DNA of 8,563 nt. Source: an uncultured Pseudomonadales bacterium. GTDB lineage: Bacteria; Pseudomonadota; Gammaproteobacteria; Pseudomonadales; IMCC2047. The first letter of the stretch is position 1. Each line of letters starts with the position of its first letter. The position numbers and the translations under genes were made by a program. Below the pieces are notes generated by a model. That model saw only the letters and a list, made by a program, of their open reading frames with translations, did not search any database and was not told where the DNA came from. This document shows, one piece after another, positions 1 to 6,738 of the stretch. The stretch spans positions 1 through 8,563 of the forward strand of contig CAMYKE010000035.1 of assembly GCA_947258895.1 (NCBI GenBank), given 5' to 3'.

Positions 1-1
1 G

Positions 2-91
2 TATCTGCCCGGGCGCCCGGAGCCCGAACTGCTGCCCCAGCTGCTGACCCCCGCAACGTTGATAAACGCACTGCAAGATTCGGAAGTTTAG
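2..91 (+). CDS. C-terminal end of an unidentified protein (partial)
   Basis: The frame starting at position 2 is open from the window edge to a TAG at 89-91 and encodes about 29 residues, ending in INALQDSEV. Its codons are strongly coding-like (many CTG, CCC, CGC, GAG and CAG), while frame 3 hits a stop early. Frame 1 stays open to a TAA at 118-120 but gives a low-complexity Ala/Pro/Arg peptide, so frame 2 is preferred. The tail is too short to identify. In related bacteria this side of yrfG can carry nudE, cysQ, igaA or type II secretion genes, but nothing here selects one of them. Confidence 0.5.
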   Translation, partial: YLPGRPEPELLPQLLTPATLINALQDSEV

Positions 92-92
92 A

Positions 93-121
93 TCCCCACA
101 GCGCACCAGACCCGTTATAAT
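93..121 (+). promoter_or_regulatory. Candidate sigma-70 promoter for yrfG-hslR-hslO
   Basis: A perfect -10 hexamer TATAAT lies at 116-121. With a 17-base spacer, a weak -35 match TCCCCA sits at 93-98 (3 of 6). Transcription would begin near 128, giving a leader of about 40 bases before the GTG start of yrfG. The position just after the upstream stop codon suits a promoter. The weak -35 keeps confidence moderate. Confidence 0.4.
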
Positions 122-167
122 CGCAACTCAATCGCGCTGGCTTTAATCGGTATTCACGTTACACGCT

Positions 168-842
168 GTGTTTGAAACACCGGGCATACAACTCGACTGG
201 GATTCCATATCCACGGTATTACTGGACATGGACGGCACGCTGCTGGACCTGCACTTCGATAATTATTTCTGGCTAACCCACATCCCCCTGCGCTACGCGG
301 AGAGACACCGCATCGAGCCTGCCAGGGCACTGCAGCACCTGGAGCCCCGTCTCCGGGCGCCCCAGGGCCGGCTCAACTGGTATTGCCTCGATTTCTGGTC
401 CGACGAACTCGACCTTGATATCGTAGCGCTGAAGCGCGAGGTGGATCACAAGATCGCGTTCCGCCCCAATGTCATCCCGTTCCTCCGCGAGTTGAGGAAG
501 AACCGCAAGCGCTGCGTGATCGTGACCAACGCCCACCAGGCCAGCATCGCCCTAAAGATTGAAAAAACGGCGCTGCATGAGCACGTCGACCGAATCATCT
601 CCGCCCATGATATCCGCGCACCCAAGGAGGACCAGCATTTCTGGATCCAACTACAGCAACTGGAGCCCTTCGACAAGGCCGCCGCCCTCCTTATCGATGA
701 TAGCCTGCCGGTGCTACGCTCGGCACGGCGGTTCGGCATTGCGCACCTGTTGACGATTCGCCAGCCCGATAGCCAGCAACCCGAACGCGACCCGCAGGAA
801 TTTCCGGCGGTGGGCTGTTTCGGCGAGATCACGCCTGTCTGA
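168..842 (+). CDS. yrfG: GMP/IMP nucleotidase YrfG, HAD superfamily
   Basis: This is a 224-residue HAD hydrolase of the YrfG family, known to dephosphorylate purine nucleoside monophosphates in the cytoplasm. The HAD motifs are all visible: motif I DMDGTL with nucleophile D20 and acid D22, motif II VIVTN around T120, motif III lysine K153 in APKED, and motif IV IDDS with D177 and D178. The NYFW and LNWYCLDFW segments of the cap region fit the YrfG group. Length is close to the E. coli protein (222). The start is a GTG at 168 with no clear Shine-Dalgarno; the next ATG codes for a residue inside motif I, so GTG is the only sensible start. hslR follows after 21 bases, as in E. coli, implying co-transcription. 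Substrate preference is inferred from family. Confidence 0.92.
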   Translation: MFETPGIQLDWDSISTVLLDMDGTLLDLHFDNYFWLTHIPLRYAERHRIEPARALQHLEPRLRAPQGRLNWYCLDFWSDELDLDIVALKREVDHKIAFRPNVIPFLRELRKNRKRCVIVTNAHQASIALKIEKTALHEHVDRIISAHDIRAPKEDQHFWIQLQQLEPFDKAAALLIDDSLPVLRSARRFGIAHLLTIRQPDSQQPERDPQEFPAVGCFGEITPV

Positions 843-863
843 GTTGCATGCAGGTCACCGACG

Positions 864-1259
864 ATGAGTGAAGCAGCGGTCCGCCTGGATAAATGGCTTT
901 GGGCAGCGCGCTTTTTCAAGACCCGCGCACTGGCAAAAAAAGCTATCGAGGGCGGCAAGGTGCACTACAGCGGCAGTCGCGCAAAATCCAGCAGGAATGT
1001 CGAGATCGGCGCCAAACTGAGCGTGCGCCAGGGCTGGAGCGAAAAAACCGTGGTCGTCACCGCGCTGGCGGACCAGCGCCACTCCGCCAGCGAAGCAGCA
1101 ACCCTGTATTGCGAGACCGAGGAGAGCATCGCAAAACGTGAACTCGAAGCGCAGCAACGCAAATTGCAACGCGCCGCGCTACCTACTACACCGCAACGGC
1201 CCACCAAGAAACAGCGCCGCGCGATCATTCGCTTTAAAAATATCCATGATCCCGAATAA
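864..1259 (+). CDS. hslR: Heat shock protein 15 (Hsp15), S4-domain RNA-binding protein
   Basis: The protein has 131 residues, near the E. coli length of 133. An S4 RNA-binding domain occupies roughly residues 7-65, opening with VRLDKWLWAARFFKTR and continuing through AIEGGKVHYSG. The C-terminal tail is rich in Arg, Lys and Gln (KKQRRAIIRFKN), as in other Hsp15 proteins. The known role is binding free 50S subunits that still carry a nascent chain with tRNA, helping to recycle stalled ribosomes after heat shock. The ATG at 864 has AGGT at 852-855 as a modest ribosome binding site. It sits 21 bases after yrfG and 131 bases before hslO. No dedicated promoter is visible upstream, so transcription from the yrfG promoter is likely. 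Confidence 0.94.
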   Translation: MSEAAVRLDKWLWAARFFKTRALAKKAIEGGKVHYSGSRAKSSRNVEIGAKLSVRQGWSEKTVVVTALADQRHSASEAATLYCETEESIAKRELEAQQRKLQRAALPTTPQRPTKKQRRAIIRFKNIHDPE

Positions 1260-1267
1260 ACGCAGCC

Positions 1268-1288
1268 GGCGCGGGGCTCCCCGGCGCC
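1268..1288 (+). other. GC-rich hairpin after hslR
   Basis: GGCGCGGGG at 1268-1276 can pair with CCCC at 1279-1282 and GCGCC at 1284-1288, with one bulged G at 1283 and a tight loop. It begins nine bases after the hslR stop. No T-run follows, so it is not a standard intrinsic terminator; it might protect the 3' end of the upstream message or weaken read-through to hslO. This is inference only. Confidence 0.3.
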
Positions 1289-1340
1289 CGCACGCAACTG
1301 GCAGCGAATCGCGCAAATGATGACCACAGCGGGCGGGCGG

Positions 1341-1371
1341 CATTGCGCAATGCTCCGACACCGCTTATCGT
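1341..1371 (+). promoter_or_regulatory. Possible hslO promoter with overlapping palindrome
   Basis: CATTGCGCAATG at 1341-1352 is a perfect 12-base palindrome. It overlaps TTGCGC at 1343-1348, which is 17 bases from TATCGT at 1366-1371; each hexamer is only a partial sigma-70 match. The combination could be a promoter with an operator over its -35 in the 131-base gap before hslO. I do not see a convincing sigma-32 promoter. The palindrome is certain; its function is not. Confidence 0.28.
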
Positions 1372-1379
1372 ACCTCCAT

Positions 1380-1383
1380 GGAG
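1380..1383 (+). promoter_or_regulatory. Ribosome binding site deciding the hslO start
   Basis: GGAG at 1380-1383 lies seven bases before the ATG at 1391. This supports 1391 as the start rather than the in-frame TTG at 1343, which would add 16 residues (beginning MRNAPTPLIV) unlike a normal Hsp33 N-terminus. Confidence 0.75.
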
Positions 1384-1390
1384 TGTACTC

Positions 1391-2278
1391 ATGAGTAATG
1401 CCGACACCCTGCAGGGGTTTATCTTTCACGAGCTCGCTATTCGTGGTCAGGTTGCAGGACTACAGCAATGCTACCAGGATGCGCTGGCAGGTCACGCGTA
1501 TCCCGTGGGCGTGGCCCGGCTGCTCGGCGAGGCGATGGCGGCGGCCGCTTTGTTGAGTTCCAACCTGAAGTTTGCCGGTACGCTATCCATCCAGGCGCAA
1601 GGGGATGGCCCGCTGAACCTGCTGCTGGCCGAGTGCCGGCATAACCGCGAACTGCGCGCCGTCGCCCGCTGGGTGGAAGAAGACGTCTGGGATGACCTGG
1701 AGGGCGCACTCGGCCACGGGATCCTTGCGATCACCATCGAACCTGACAGGGGCCAGCGCTACCAGGGGATAGTACCACTGGAGCAGGGCTCGCTGGCAAT
1801 TTGCCTGGAGGAGTACTTTGCCCAGTCCGAGCAACTCAATACCCGGATCTGGCTGACAAGTGATGGCAACAGCGCCAGCGGACTGATGGTGCAGGCACTG
1901 CCGAACGCCGGGGTAGCCAGCGACGAGGGCGCCGCGGCCTGGGATCGAATTTCACTATTAACCTCCACCCTGACACCGGCCGAATTGTCCGCTTTGGATA
2001 ACGAAACCCTGCTGTACCGGCTCTACCATGAAGAACGCGTCAGTGTCTTCCCCGCCGCAGAGCTGCTGTATGCTTGCCGTTGCAGCCGTGCCCGCTTTTC
2101 GAAGGCCATCCGGGCACTGGGTCGGGACGAAATCGAGGACATACTCGAGGAGCAGGGTGCAATCGTCACGCACTGCGAATTCTGCAATCGCGAGTACCGC
2201 TATACCGCACAGGACCTGCAGTTACAGCAGGGCGATGATCCCGATTCAAAGCCGCCTCCTCCCCCCACCCTGCACTAA
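1391..2278 (+). CDS. hslO: Redox-regulated chaperone Hsp33
   Basis: From the ATG at 1391 the protein has 295 residues, matching the usual Hsp33 length. The N-terminal domain starts with DTLQGFIFHELAIRGQVAGL and includes HAYPVGVARLLGEAMAAAALL, typical of the family. The C-terminal redox switch is intact: C229-x-C231 and C262-x-x-C265 form the zinc site. In known Hsp33 proteins these cysteines bind zinc when reduced; oxidants plus unfolding release zinc, form disulfides and turn on ATP-independent holdase activity in the cytoplasm. The extreme C-terminus carries a proline run (PPPPP), which is probably disordered. hslR lies upstream and pckA downstream, the conserved enteric order. The start choice rests on the ribosome binding site at 1380-1383. 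Confidence 0.96.
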   Translation: MSNADTLQGFIFHELAIRGQVAGLQQCYQDALAGHAYPVGVARLLGEAMAAAALLSSNLKFAGTLSIQAQGDGPLNLLLAECRHNRELRAVARWVEEDVWDDLEGALGHGILAITIEPDRGQRYQGIVPLEQGSLAICLEEYFAQSEQLNTRIWLTSDGNSASGLMVQALPNAGVASDEGAAAWDRISLLTSTLTPAELSALDNETLLYRLYHEERVSVFPAAELLYACRCSRARFSKAIRALGRDEIEDILEEQGAIVTHCEFCNREYRYTAQDLQLQQGDDPDSKPPPPPTLH

Positions 2279-2303
2279 ACGCGCGGCCGGGAACTCTATT
2301 CAG

Positions 2304-2323
2304 TGGCGTAGACCTACTCGCCA
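2304..2323 (+). repeat. Inverted repeat downstream of hslO
   Basis: TGGCG at 2304-2308 pairs with CGCCA at 2319-2323 around a 10-base loop. A competing pairing joins AGTGGC at 2302-2307 with GCCACT at 2329-2334. There is no adjacent T-run, so this is only a possible weak or Rho-dependent end for the hslO transcript. Confidence 0.3.
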
Positions 2324-2379
2324 TAAATGCCACTTATATTCAACATCACCAGATCTACTTAGTCGGTTTGGGGGCTTTT

Positions 2380-2388
2380 TGCCATAAT
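2380..2388 (+). promoter_or_regulatory. Candidate extended -10 promoter for pckA
   Basis: TGC followed by CATAAT (2380-2388) matches an extended -10 element (TGn plus 5 of 6 bases of TATAAT). No good -35 is seen 16-18 bases upstream, which is tolerated for extended -10 promoters or where an activator is needed. Transcription would begin near 2395, leaving a leader of roughly 90 bases. The leader contains repeated ACCGGC at 2401-2406 and 2423-2428, and GCCGGT at 2446-2451 that could pair with either. Confidence 0.38.
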
Positions 2389-2482
2389 CATTCTGTCAAA
2401 ACCGGCTTTAGCAACGGGTGTTACCGGCCTCAAACCCGGGGACCAGCCGGTCAATCAATGCCGAAACCAGAAGGAATTTTGG

Positions 2483-4048
2483 ATGATCAGTACCGCCGAA
2501 CAACAGTTGCCAGACCTGGCCCGCTTTAACCTCAGCACCCCGGAACTCATCGAGCATGCCATCACTAATGGCGAGGGCCGGCTTGCAGTGAACGGATCAC
2601 TGGTCGTCGCCACCGGGAAACGCACCGGTCGCTCGCCGCTGGACCGCTATATCGTGCATGAACCCGGCACCAGCCACAATATCGACTGGGGCCCCGTGAA
2701 CCGGCCTTTCCCCGCCGATCGGTTCGATGCGTTATGGGATCGCGTCAGTAATTACCTGCTGGACAAGCAACCATTCTCCGCCCAGCTGCACGTTGGTGCA
2801 GACCCGCAGCACTACCTTCCCGTGCTGGTAAACACCGAGACTGCCTGGCACTGTCTGTTCGGCATGACGCTTTTTATTCGCCCCGAGACCTATAACCCCT
2901 CCGACAAGGCGGAATGGGAAATTATCAATGCGCCCGGATTTACCTGTGATCCCGAACGGGATGGTACCCACAGCGACGGCGCCGTCATTATTAACTTTGC
3001 CCGGCGACGCATACTGCTGGCAGGCATGCAGTATGCCGGGGAAATGAAAAAGGCCATGTTCTCGGTACAGAATTACCTGCTGCCCGAACATGATGTACTA
3101 CCGATGCACTGCTCCGCCAATACCGATGGCGGAGACGACGTTACGCTGCTGTTCGGACTCTCCGGTACCGGCAAGACCACCCTCAGCGCCGACCCCGATC
3201 GGTACCTGATCGGTGATGACGAGCACGGCTGGGGTAAGGACAAGGTGTTCAATATCGAAGGCGGCTGTTATGCCAAGTGCATCAACCTGAGCCGGGACAC
3301 CGAACCGGTGATATGGGACGCCATCAAGTTCGGGACCATTGTCGAGAACGTGGTGATGGCCCCGCAAAGCCGTGAACCCAATTATGACGACGCGTCGCTA
3401 ACGAAGACCAGCCGGGCCGCGTACCCGCTCGAACATATTCCCGTCCGGGTCAGGGAAAACCGCGCCGGTGAGCCCAGCGCCGTTATCTTCCTGACCTGCG
3501 ACCTCCCCGGCGTGCTTCCACCGGTAGCCATCCCGAGGAAGGAGGCCGCCGCCTATCATTTCCTCAGCGGGTATACGGCGCTGGTCGGCTCCACCGAGAT
3601 GGGCTCCGCGCCGGGAGTTTCAGCGACCTTCTCAACCTGTTTTGGCGCTCCTTTCTTTCCGCGTCCTGCCGGCGAATACGCCGAGTTACTGATGAAACGG
3701 GTGACGGAATTTGGTAGCCAGGTTTACCTGGTCAACACCGGCTGGACCGGTGGCGCCTATGGCAAGGGAGGCGAGCGCTTCAGCATCCCGACTACCCGCG
3801 CCGTGATCAAGGCCATCCAGAGCGGTAGCCTGGCCGGCGCCAGGACCGAACACCTCGATATCCTGAACCTGGATATCCCGCTGGCCGTGCCCGGCGTCGA
3901 CAGCAACCTGCTCAATCCACGTAACACCTGGAGCGATGCCGCGGCCTACGACCTTCAGGCGAGCGAATTAGCCGCGCAATTTACCGCAAACTTTGGTAAG
4001 TTCTCAGTTTCTGACACCATAGTTACGGCGGGTCCGAAGACCGGATAG
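2483..4048 (+). CDS. pckA: Phosphoenolpyruvate carboxykinase (ATP)
   Basis: The protein has 521 residues, slightly shorter than E. coli PckA (540). It converts oxaloacetate and ATP to phosphoenolpyruvate, CO2 and ADP, the committed step of gluconeogenesis from TCA intermediates. Visible landmarks are TGRSP at residues 48-52 (substrate-binding arginine R50), the metal-ligand region around K189/K190 in GEMKKAMF and H209 in MHCSANT, the P-loop GLSGTGKTT at 225-233 with K231, and the metal-binding GDDEHGW with D245 and D246. [16 protein letters not shown] near the C-terminus is the adenine-site signature. These define the ATP-dependent class rather than the GTP class. AAGGA at 2471-2475, seven bases before the ATG, fixes the start. 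gshA follows after 36 bases, so the two may be co-transcribed, unlike in E. coli. All key residues appear intact. Confidence 0.98.
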   Translation: MISTAEQQLPDLARFNLSTPELIEHAITNGEGRLAVNGSLVVATGKRTGRSPLDRYIVHEPGTSHNIDWGPVNRPFPADRFDALWDRVSNYLLDKQPFSAQLHVGADPQHYLPVLVNTETAWHCLFGMTLFIRPETYNPSDKAEWEIINAPGFTCDPERDGTHSDGAVIINFARRRILLAGMQYAGEMKKAMFSVQNYLLPEHDVLPMHCSANTDGGDDVTLLFGLSGTGKTTLSADPDRYLIGDDEHGWGKDKVFNIEGGCYAKCINLSRDTEPVIWDAIKFGTIVENVVMAPQSREPNYDDASLTKTSRAAYPLEHIPVRVRENRAGEPSAVIFLTCDLPGVLPPVAIPRKEAAAYHFLSGYTALVGSTEMGSAPGVSATFSTCFGAPFFPRPAGEYAELLMKRVTEFGSQVYLVNTGWTGGAYGKGGERFSIPTTRAVIKAIQSGSLAGARTEHLDILNLDIPLAVPGVDSNLLNPRNTWSDAAAYDLQASELAAQFTANFGKFSVSDTIVTAGPKTG

Positions 4049-4084
4049 CCGCCGGTGCACGAACTGGGAGCATGACCAAAGCAG

Positions 4085-5653
4085 TTGGACGATGAGCTGG
4101 CAACACGCATAGAACTGCTTGGCAGGCAGCAATCGATTTCCGAACTGTTGCGCATCATCCGGGGCATAGAGAAGGAAGGATTGCGCACCACCCCGGCCGG
4201 CGAACTGGCCCAGACTCCGCATCCCGCGGGCCTGGGTTCAGCGCTGACCCACCCCTACATCACCACGGATTACTCCGAGGCGTTGCTGGAGTTTATTACC
4301 CCGACTTTTCACGCCGCCGAGGGGGCGCTGGACTTCCTCGACACCCTGCATCGAGTCGCCTACACCCAGCTGGCAGATGAAAGCATCTGGGCGGCCAGCA
4401 TGCCCTGTTTTCTCGGTGGCGAGGACAGCATTCCCATCGCCCGCTACGGCTGTTCCAACATCGGCACTCTCAAGCAGGTGTATCGGGAGGGCCTGAAGTG
4501 GCGTTACGGCAAGATGATGCAGACTATTGCCGGCATTCATTACAACTTCTCCCTGACTCCCGATTTCTGGCCTGAATACCAGCGACTGCTGGGGCTGAGC
4601 GGTGATCTGCAAGCGTTTCAAACCGGCCAGTATTTCGGCTTGATCCGCAATTTCCGGCGCTACTCGTGGCTGCTGCTCTACCTGTTTGGCGCTTCGCCCG
4701 CGCTATGCAGTTCCTTCATTCAGGGTCGCCCCCACCAGTTGCAAACCCTCAAGGGGCGCGGCCTGTACCTGCCCCATTCGACGTCCCTGCGCATGAGCAA
4801 ACTGGGTTACCAGAGCGACGCGCAAAGCGATCTGCACGTGTGTCACAATTCCCTGCAAGAGTACGCCGCGACCCTCGGCAGGGCCGTCAACACGACCTAC
4901 CCCGACTATGAAGAGATCGGCGTCGAGAGAGACGGGATCTACCGGCAGCTCAATACCAATTTATTGCAGATTGAAAACGAGTATTACAGCGACATCCGGC
5001 CAAAACGCATCACGCCTTCCGGCCTCAAGCCTCTGCAGGAACTGGCGCGACGGGGTGTGGAGTATATCGAGGTGCGGATTCTCGATATAAATCCCTACCT
5101 GCCGCTGGGAATCGACGCAGAACAGATCCGCTTCCTGGATTGCTTCCTGCTCACCTGCCTGCTGCAGGATAGCCCGGCTACCTCCCGTGAAGAGAACCGC
5201 ATGCAACAGGTCAACAAATCCCTGGTGGTGCAGCAGGGGCGCGACCCGCTGCTCGAACTGAACCGCACACCGGACACCAGAATAAAACTGCGCAGTTGGG
5301 CACTGGAGATCTTTGCGGATCTGGGTGCCGCGGCGGAAATACTGGATAAAGCGGGTAGTTGCGATCTTCACCGACAGGCGGTTGTCAACCAGCGCGAAAA
5401 GTTACTGCATCCGGAATTGACTCCCTCGGCAATGATCCTGTCCGAGCTAAACGAGCACAATATCTCGTTCTTCGAGTTTGGCATGCGTCAGACCGCGGCC
5501 CACAAAGCGGTATTTAATGCGGACAGCCTGTCCACGGACGAGCGCTCATGCTTTGATCTGCTCGCCGAACATTCGCACCAGCAACAGCAGCAAATTGAAC
5601 AGCAGGATACACTGGATTTTCCGGAATTCCTGCGTCGCTACCTCGATCAGTAA
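4085..5653 (+). CDS. gshA: Glutamate-cysteine ligase, gammaproteobacterial type
   Basis: This 522-residue protein matches E. coli GshA in length (518) and order of motifs. It joins glutamate and cysteine using ATP, the first and usually feedback-inhibited step of glutathione synthesis. Recognisable blocks are GIEKEGLR near the N-terminus, GSALTHPYITTDYSEALLEFITP, SMPC around residues 105-108, the HYNFS motif beginning at H152, YLFGASPALCSSF, LQIENEYY with E297/E299, IRPKR around R305-R308, and EYIEVRILDINPY with R331. A glutamine-rich stretch lies near the end (HQQQQQIEQQ). The only usable start in frame is a TTG at 4085, because TGA at 4073-4075 blocks extension. A GGGAG sits 14 bases upstream, longer than ideal. 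An out-of-frame ATG at 4072 encodes only seven residues. Start confidence is lower than gene confidence. Confidence 0.95.
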   Translation: MDDELATRIELLGRQQSISELLRIIRGIEKEGLRTTPAGELAQTPHPAGLGSALTHPYITTDYSEALLEFITPTFHAAEGALDFLDTLHRVAYTQLADESIWAASMPCFLGGEDSIPIARYGCSNIGTLKQVYREGLKWRYGKMMQTIAGIHYNFSLTPDFWPEYQRLLGLSGDLQAFQTGQYFGLIRNFRRYSWLLLYLFGASPALCSSFIQGRPHQLQTLKGRGLYLPHSTSLRMSKLGYQSDAQSDLHVCHNSLQEYAATLGRAVNTTYPDYEEIGVERDGIYRQLNTNLLQIENEYYSDIRPKRITPSGLKPLQELARRGVEYIEVRILDINPYLPLGIDAEQIRFLDCFLLTCLLQDSPATSREENRMQQVNKSLVVQQGRDPLLELNRTPDTRIKLRSWALEIFADLGAAAEILDKAGSCDLHRQAVVNQREKLLHPELTPSAMILSELNEHNISFFEFGMRQTAAHKAVFNADSLSTDERSCFDLLAEHSHQQQQQIEQQDTLDFPEFLRRYLDQ

Positions 5654-5668
5654 ACGCGGCTGTTTACA

Positions 5669-6070
5669 TTACTTCTGTACAAAAAAAGTACTGAACAGAA
5701 TATCATCGATCATCGCGGCACCTTCTTCTGCCTCCATCACTGCCTGCAATTCGCCCAGCGCCGCAACCCTCAGCGTCTCCTTCGCCTCGATACCCTCGAC
5801 ACTGTCATCGGTCTGGCGACTCAGCAACATCACCAGCGCATGGCGCAGGGAAGGATTATGATGGACTACCGCGCGAAACGCGTCCAGGGAATTGACTCGC
5901 AACGAGACCTCCGCCTTGATGTACTTCATGCGGCCAGGACCACCGTAATTGGTTACCAGGGGAGGGGTCAGGTCGACATAGCGGACGTCCTCGGTGTCTT
6001 CTTCCTGGGCCAGTACGGGAAGATTTAGCGAGGCGGATAGCAGAATTATCAAAAATAACTTAACGGTCAT
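5669..6070 (-). CDS. FliL-family secreted protein, not in a flagellar cluster
   Basis: The protein has 133 residues. The first 21 look like a cleavable signal peptide: K4, a hydrophobic run LFLIILLSASLNLPV, then VLA before Q22, which suits signal peptidase I. The rest resembles the periplasmic domain of FliL: YVDLTPPLVTNYGGPGRMKYIKAEVSLRV, then HHNPSLRHALVMLLSRQT, an acidic middle, KETLRVAALGELQAVME, and the typical end DDILFSTFFVQK. Classical FliL is an inner-membrane protein that supports the flagellar stator; here no flagellar genes are near, and the N-terminus may be cleaved rather than an anchor. An uncleaved single-pass membrane form remains possible. GGAG lies 11 bases before the ATG on the minus strand. 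The gene converges on gshA with 15 bases between stops and diverges from dsbB. Its function is unknown. Confidence 0.86.
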   Translation of the reverse strand: MTVKLFLIILLSASLNLPVLAQEEDTEDVRYVDLTPPLVTNYGGPGRMKYIKAEVSLRVNSLDAFRAVVHHNPSLRHALVMLLSRQTDDSVEGIEAKETLRVAALGELQAVMEAEEGAAMIDDILFSTFFVQK

Positions 6071-6095
6071 ACCAGTTCGGTCTCCGGATTTTTGA

Positions 6096-6123
6096 ATTTA
6101 AGTTTCGCCAGCGGGGGTTTCAA
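6096..6123 (-). promoter_or_regulatory. Candidate promoter for the FliL-like gene
   Basis: Read on the minus strand, TTGAAA (6123-6118, 5 of 6 matches to the -35 consensus) is followed after 16 bases by TTAAAT (6101-6096, 4 of 6). Transcription would begin close to 6089, with a leader of about 18 bases. A second minus-strand candidate is TTGGAG (6191-6186) with TATACT (6168-6163) at 17-base spacing. Either could serve the gene; the sequence does not decide. Confidence 0.33.
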
Positions 6124-6145
6124 TTGCCCCAACTGAACCTATAAT
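6118..6145 (+). promoter_or_regulatory. Candidate sigma-70 promoter for dsbB
   Basis: A perfect TATAAT lies at 6140-6145. TTTCAA at 6118-6123, 16 bases upstream, is a weak -35 (3 of 6) and coincides with the -35 proposed for the opposite gene on the other strand. Transcription would begin near 6152, about 45 bases before the dsbB start, and probably runs on through the WD40 and coiled-coil genes. Confidence 0.45.
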
Positions 6146-6196
6146 GGCGCGAACATCATTTAAGTATAGATGTCGTCCAGCAGCCCTCCAAATTAA

Positions 6197-6709
6197 ATGT
6201 TTATGAATCTTCCCCACGCGCGTCACCTGTTTCTCTTTGGCCTCGGCATCTGCGTTGCGCTCATCGGCAGCGCTTTTTACCTGCAATATGTCGAGGACCT
6301 GGAGCCTTGCCCGATGTGCATGGCGCAACGGATTATGGTCTACCTGGCCAGCATAGTGTTTTTGCTCGGCGCAGCGCACAATCCCGTGCATATCGGGAGG
6401 CGGATCTACGCCGGCGTCATATTGCTCGCAAGTCTGGGCGGGGCCGGACTGGCGAGCCGGCAACTGTGGCTGCAGGGGTTGCCCGAAGACCAGGTGCCGG
6501 CATGCGGTCCCGACCTCGACTATATGCTGGAGGTGTTTCCGTGGCAGGAGGTAATCACCGTGATGCTCCGCGGCACCGGCGATTGCGCAGAGGTCCAGTG
6601 GACTTTCCTGAGCCTGAGTATTCCCGGCTGGTCACTGCTGTGGTTCACCGTGCTGGCTGCACTGGCACTCATTATCTGGCTGCGCAAGCCGATACAGATA
6701 CAGAATTGA
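6197..6709 (+). CDS. dsbB: Disulfide bond formation protein DsbB
   Basis: This 170-residue inner-membrane protein has the DsbB plan: about four hydrophobic helices (roughly residues 10-30, 46-60, 68-88 and 144-164) and two periplasmic loops each with a cysteine pair. The first pair is C38-PM-C41, followed by the conserved Q44-R45 near the quinone site; the second is C103 and C130. Known DsbB re-oxidises DsbA and passes the electrons to ubiquinone or menaquinone. All four catalytic cysteines are present, so it should be active. Two ATGs, at 6197 and 6203, are possible starts; neither has a good ribosome binding site, and the difference is two residues. No dsbA is in the window. A WD40 lipoprotein gene begins 29 bases downstream. 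Confidence 0.95.
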   Translation: MFMNLPHARHLFLFGLGICVALIGSAFYLQYVEDLEPCPMCMAQRIMVYLASIVFLLGAAHNPVHIGRRIYAGVILLASLGGAGLASRQLWLQGLPEDQVPACGPDLDYMLEVFPWQEVITVMLRGTGDCAEVQWTFLSLSIPGWSLLWFTVLAALALIIWLRKPIQIQN

Positions 6710-6738
6710 TCAAATCTGTAGAATCCGAGCCCGTAACT

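Noticed and set aside
446..958. Minus-strand open frame of 170 codons across yrfG and hslR
   Set aside because: It overlaps two well-supported genes, spans their junction and has the arginine/serine-rich composition of a shadow frame in GC-rich DNA.
2371..2380. GGGGG followed by C and TTTTT before pckA, suggestive of a terminator tail
   Set aside because: No matching C-rich arm lies close upstream to form a stem, so a terminator is not supported; the region fits better as part of an extended -10 promoter.
5577..5612. CAG/CAA-rich stretch at the end of gshA
   Set aside because: It encodes a short glutamine-rich segment with mixed codons near the GshA C-terminus; it is not a pure microsatellite, and variable polar tails are ordinary there.
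5673..5695. TTCTGTAC and GTACTGAA flanking seven A residues, resembling a hairpin near the convergent gene ends
   Set aside because: The stem has a central T-T mismatch and no T-run follows on either strand (on the minus strand the T7 is in the loop). It lies inside the FliL-like coding region, so it is not a convincing terminator.
6307..6738. Long upstream extension of the WD40 frame into dsbB
   Set aside because: The frame is open by chance inside dsbB. The lipoprotein signal and lipobox begin at the ATG at 6739, and the extension lies opposite a fully conserved DsbB reading frame.
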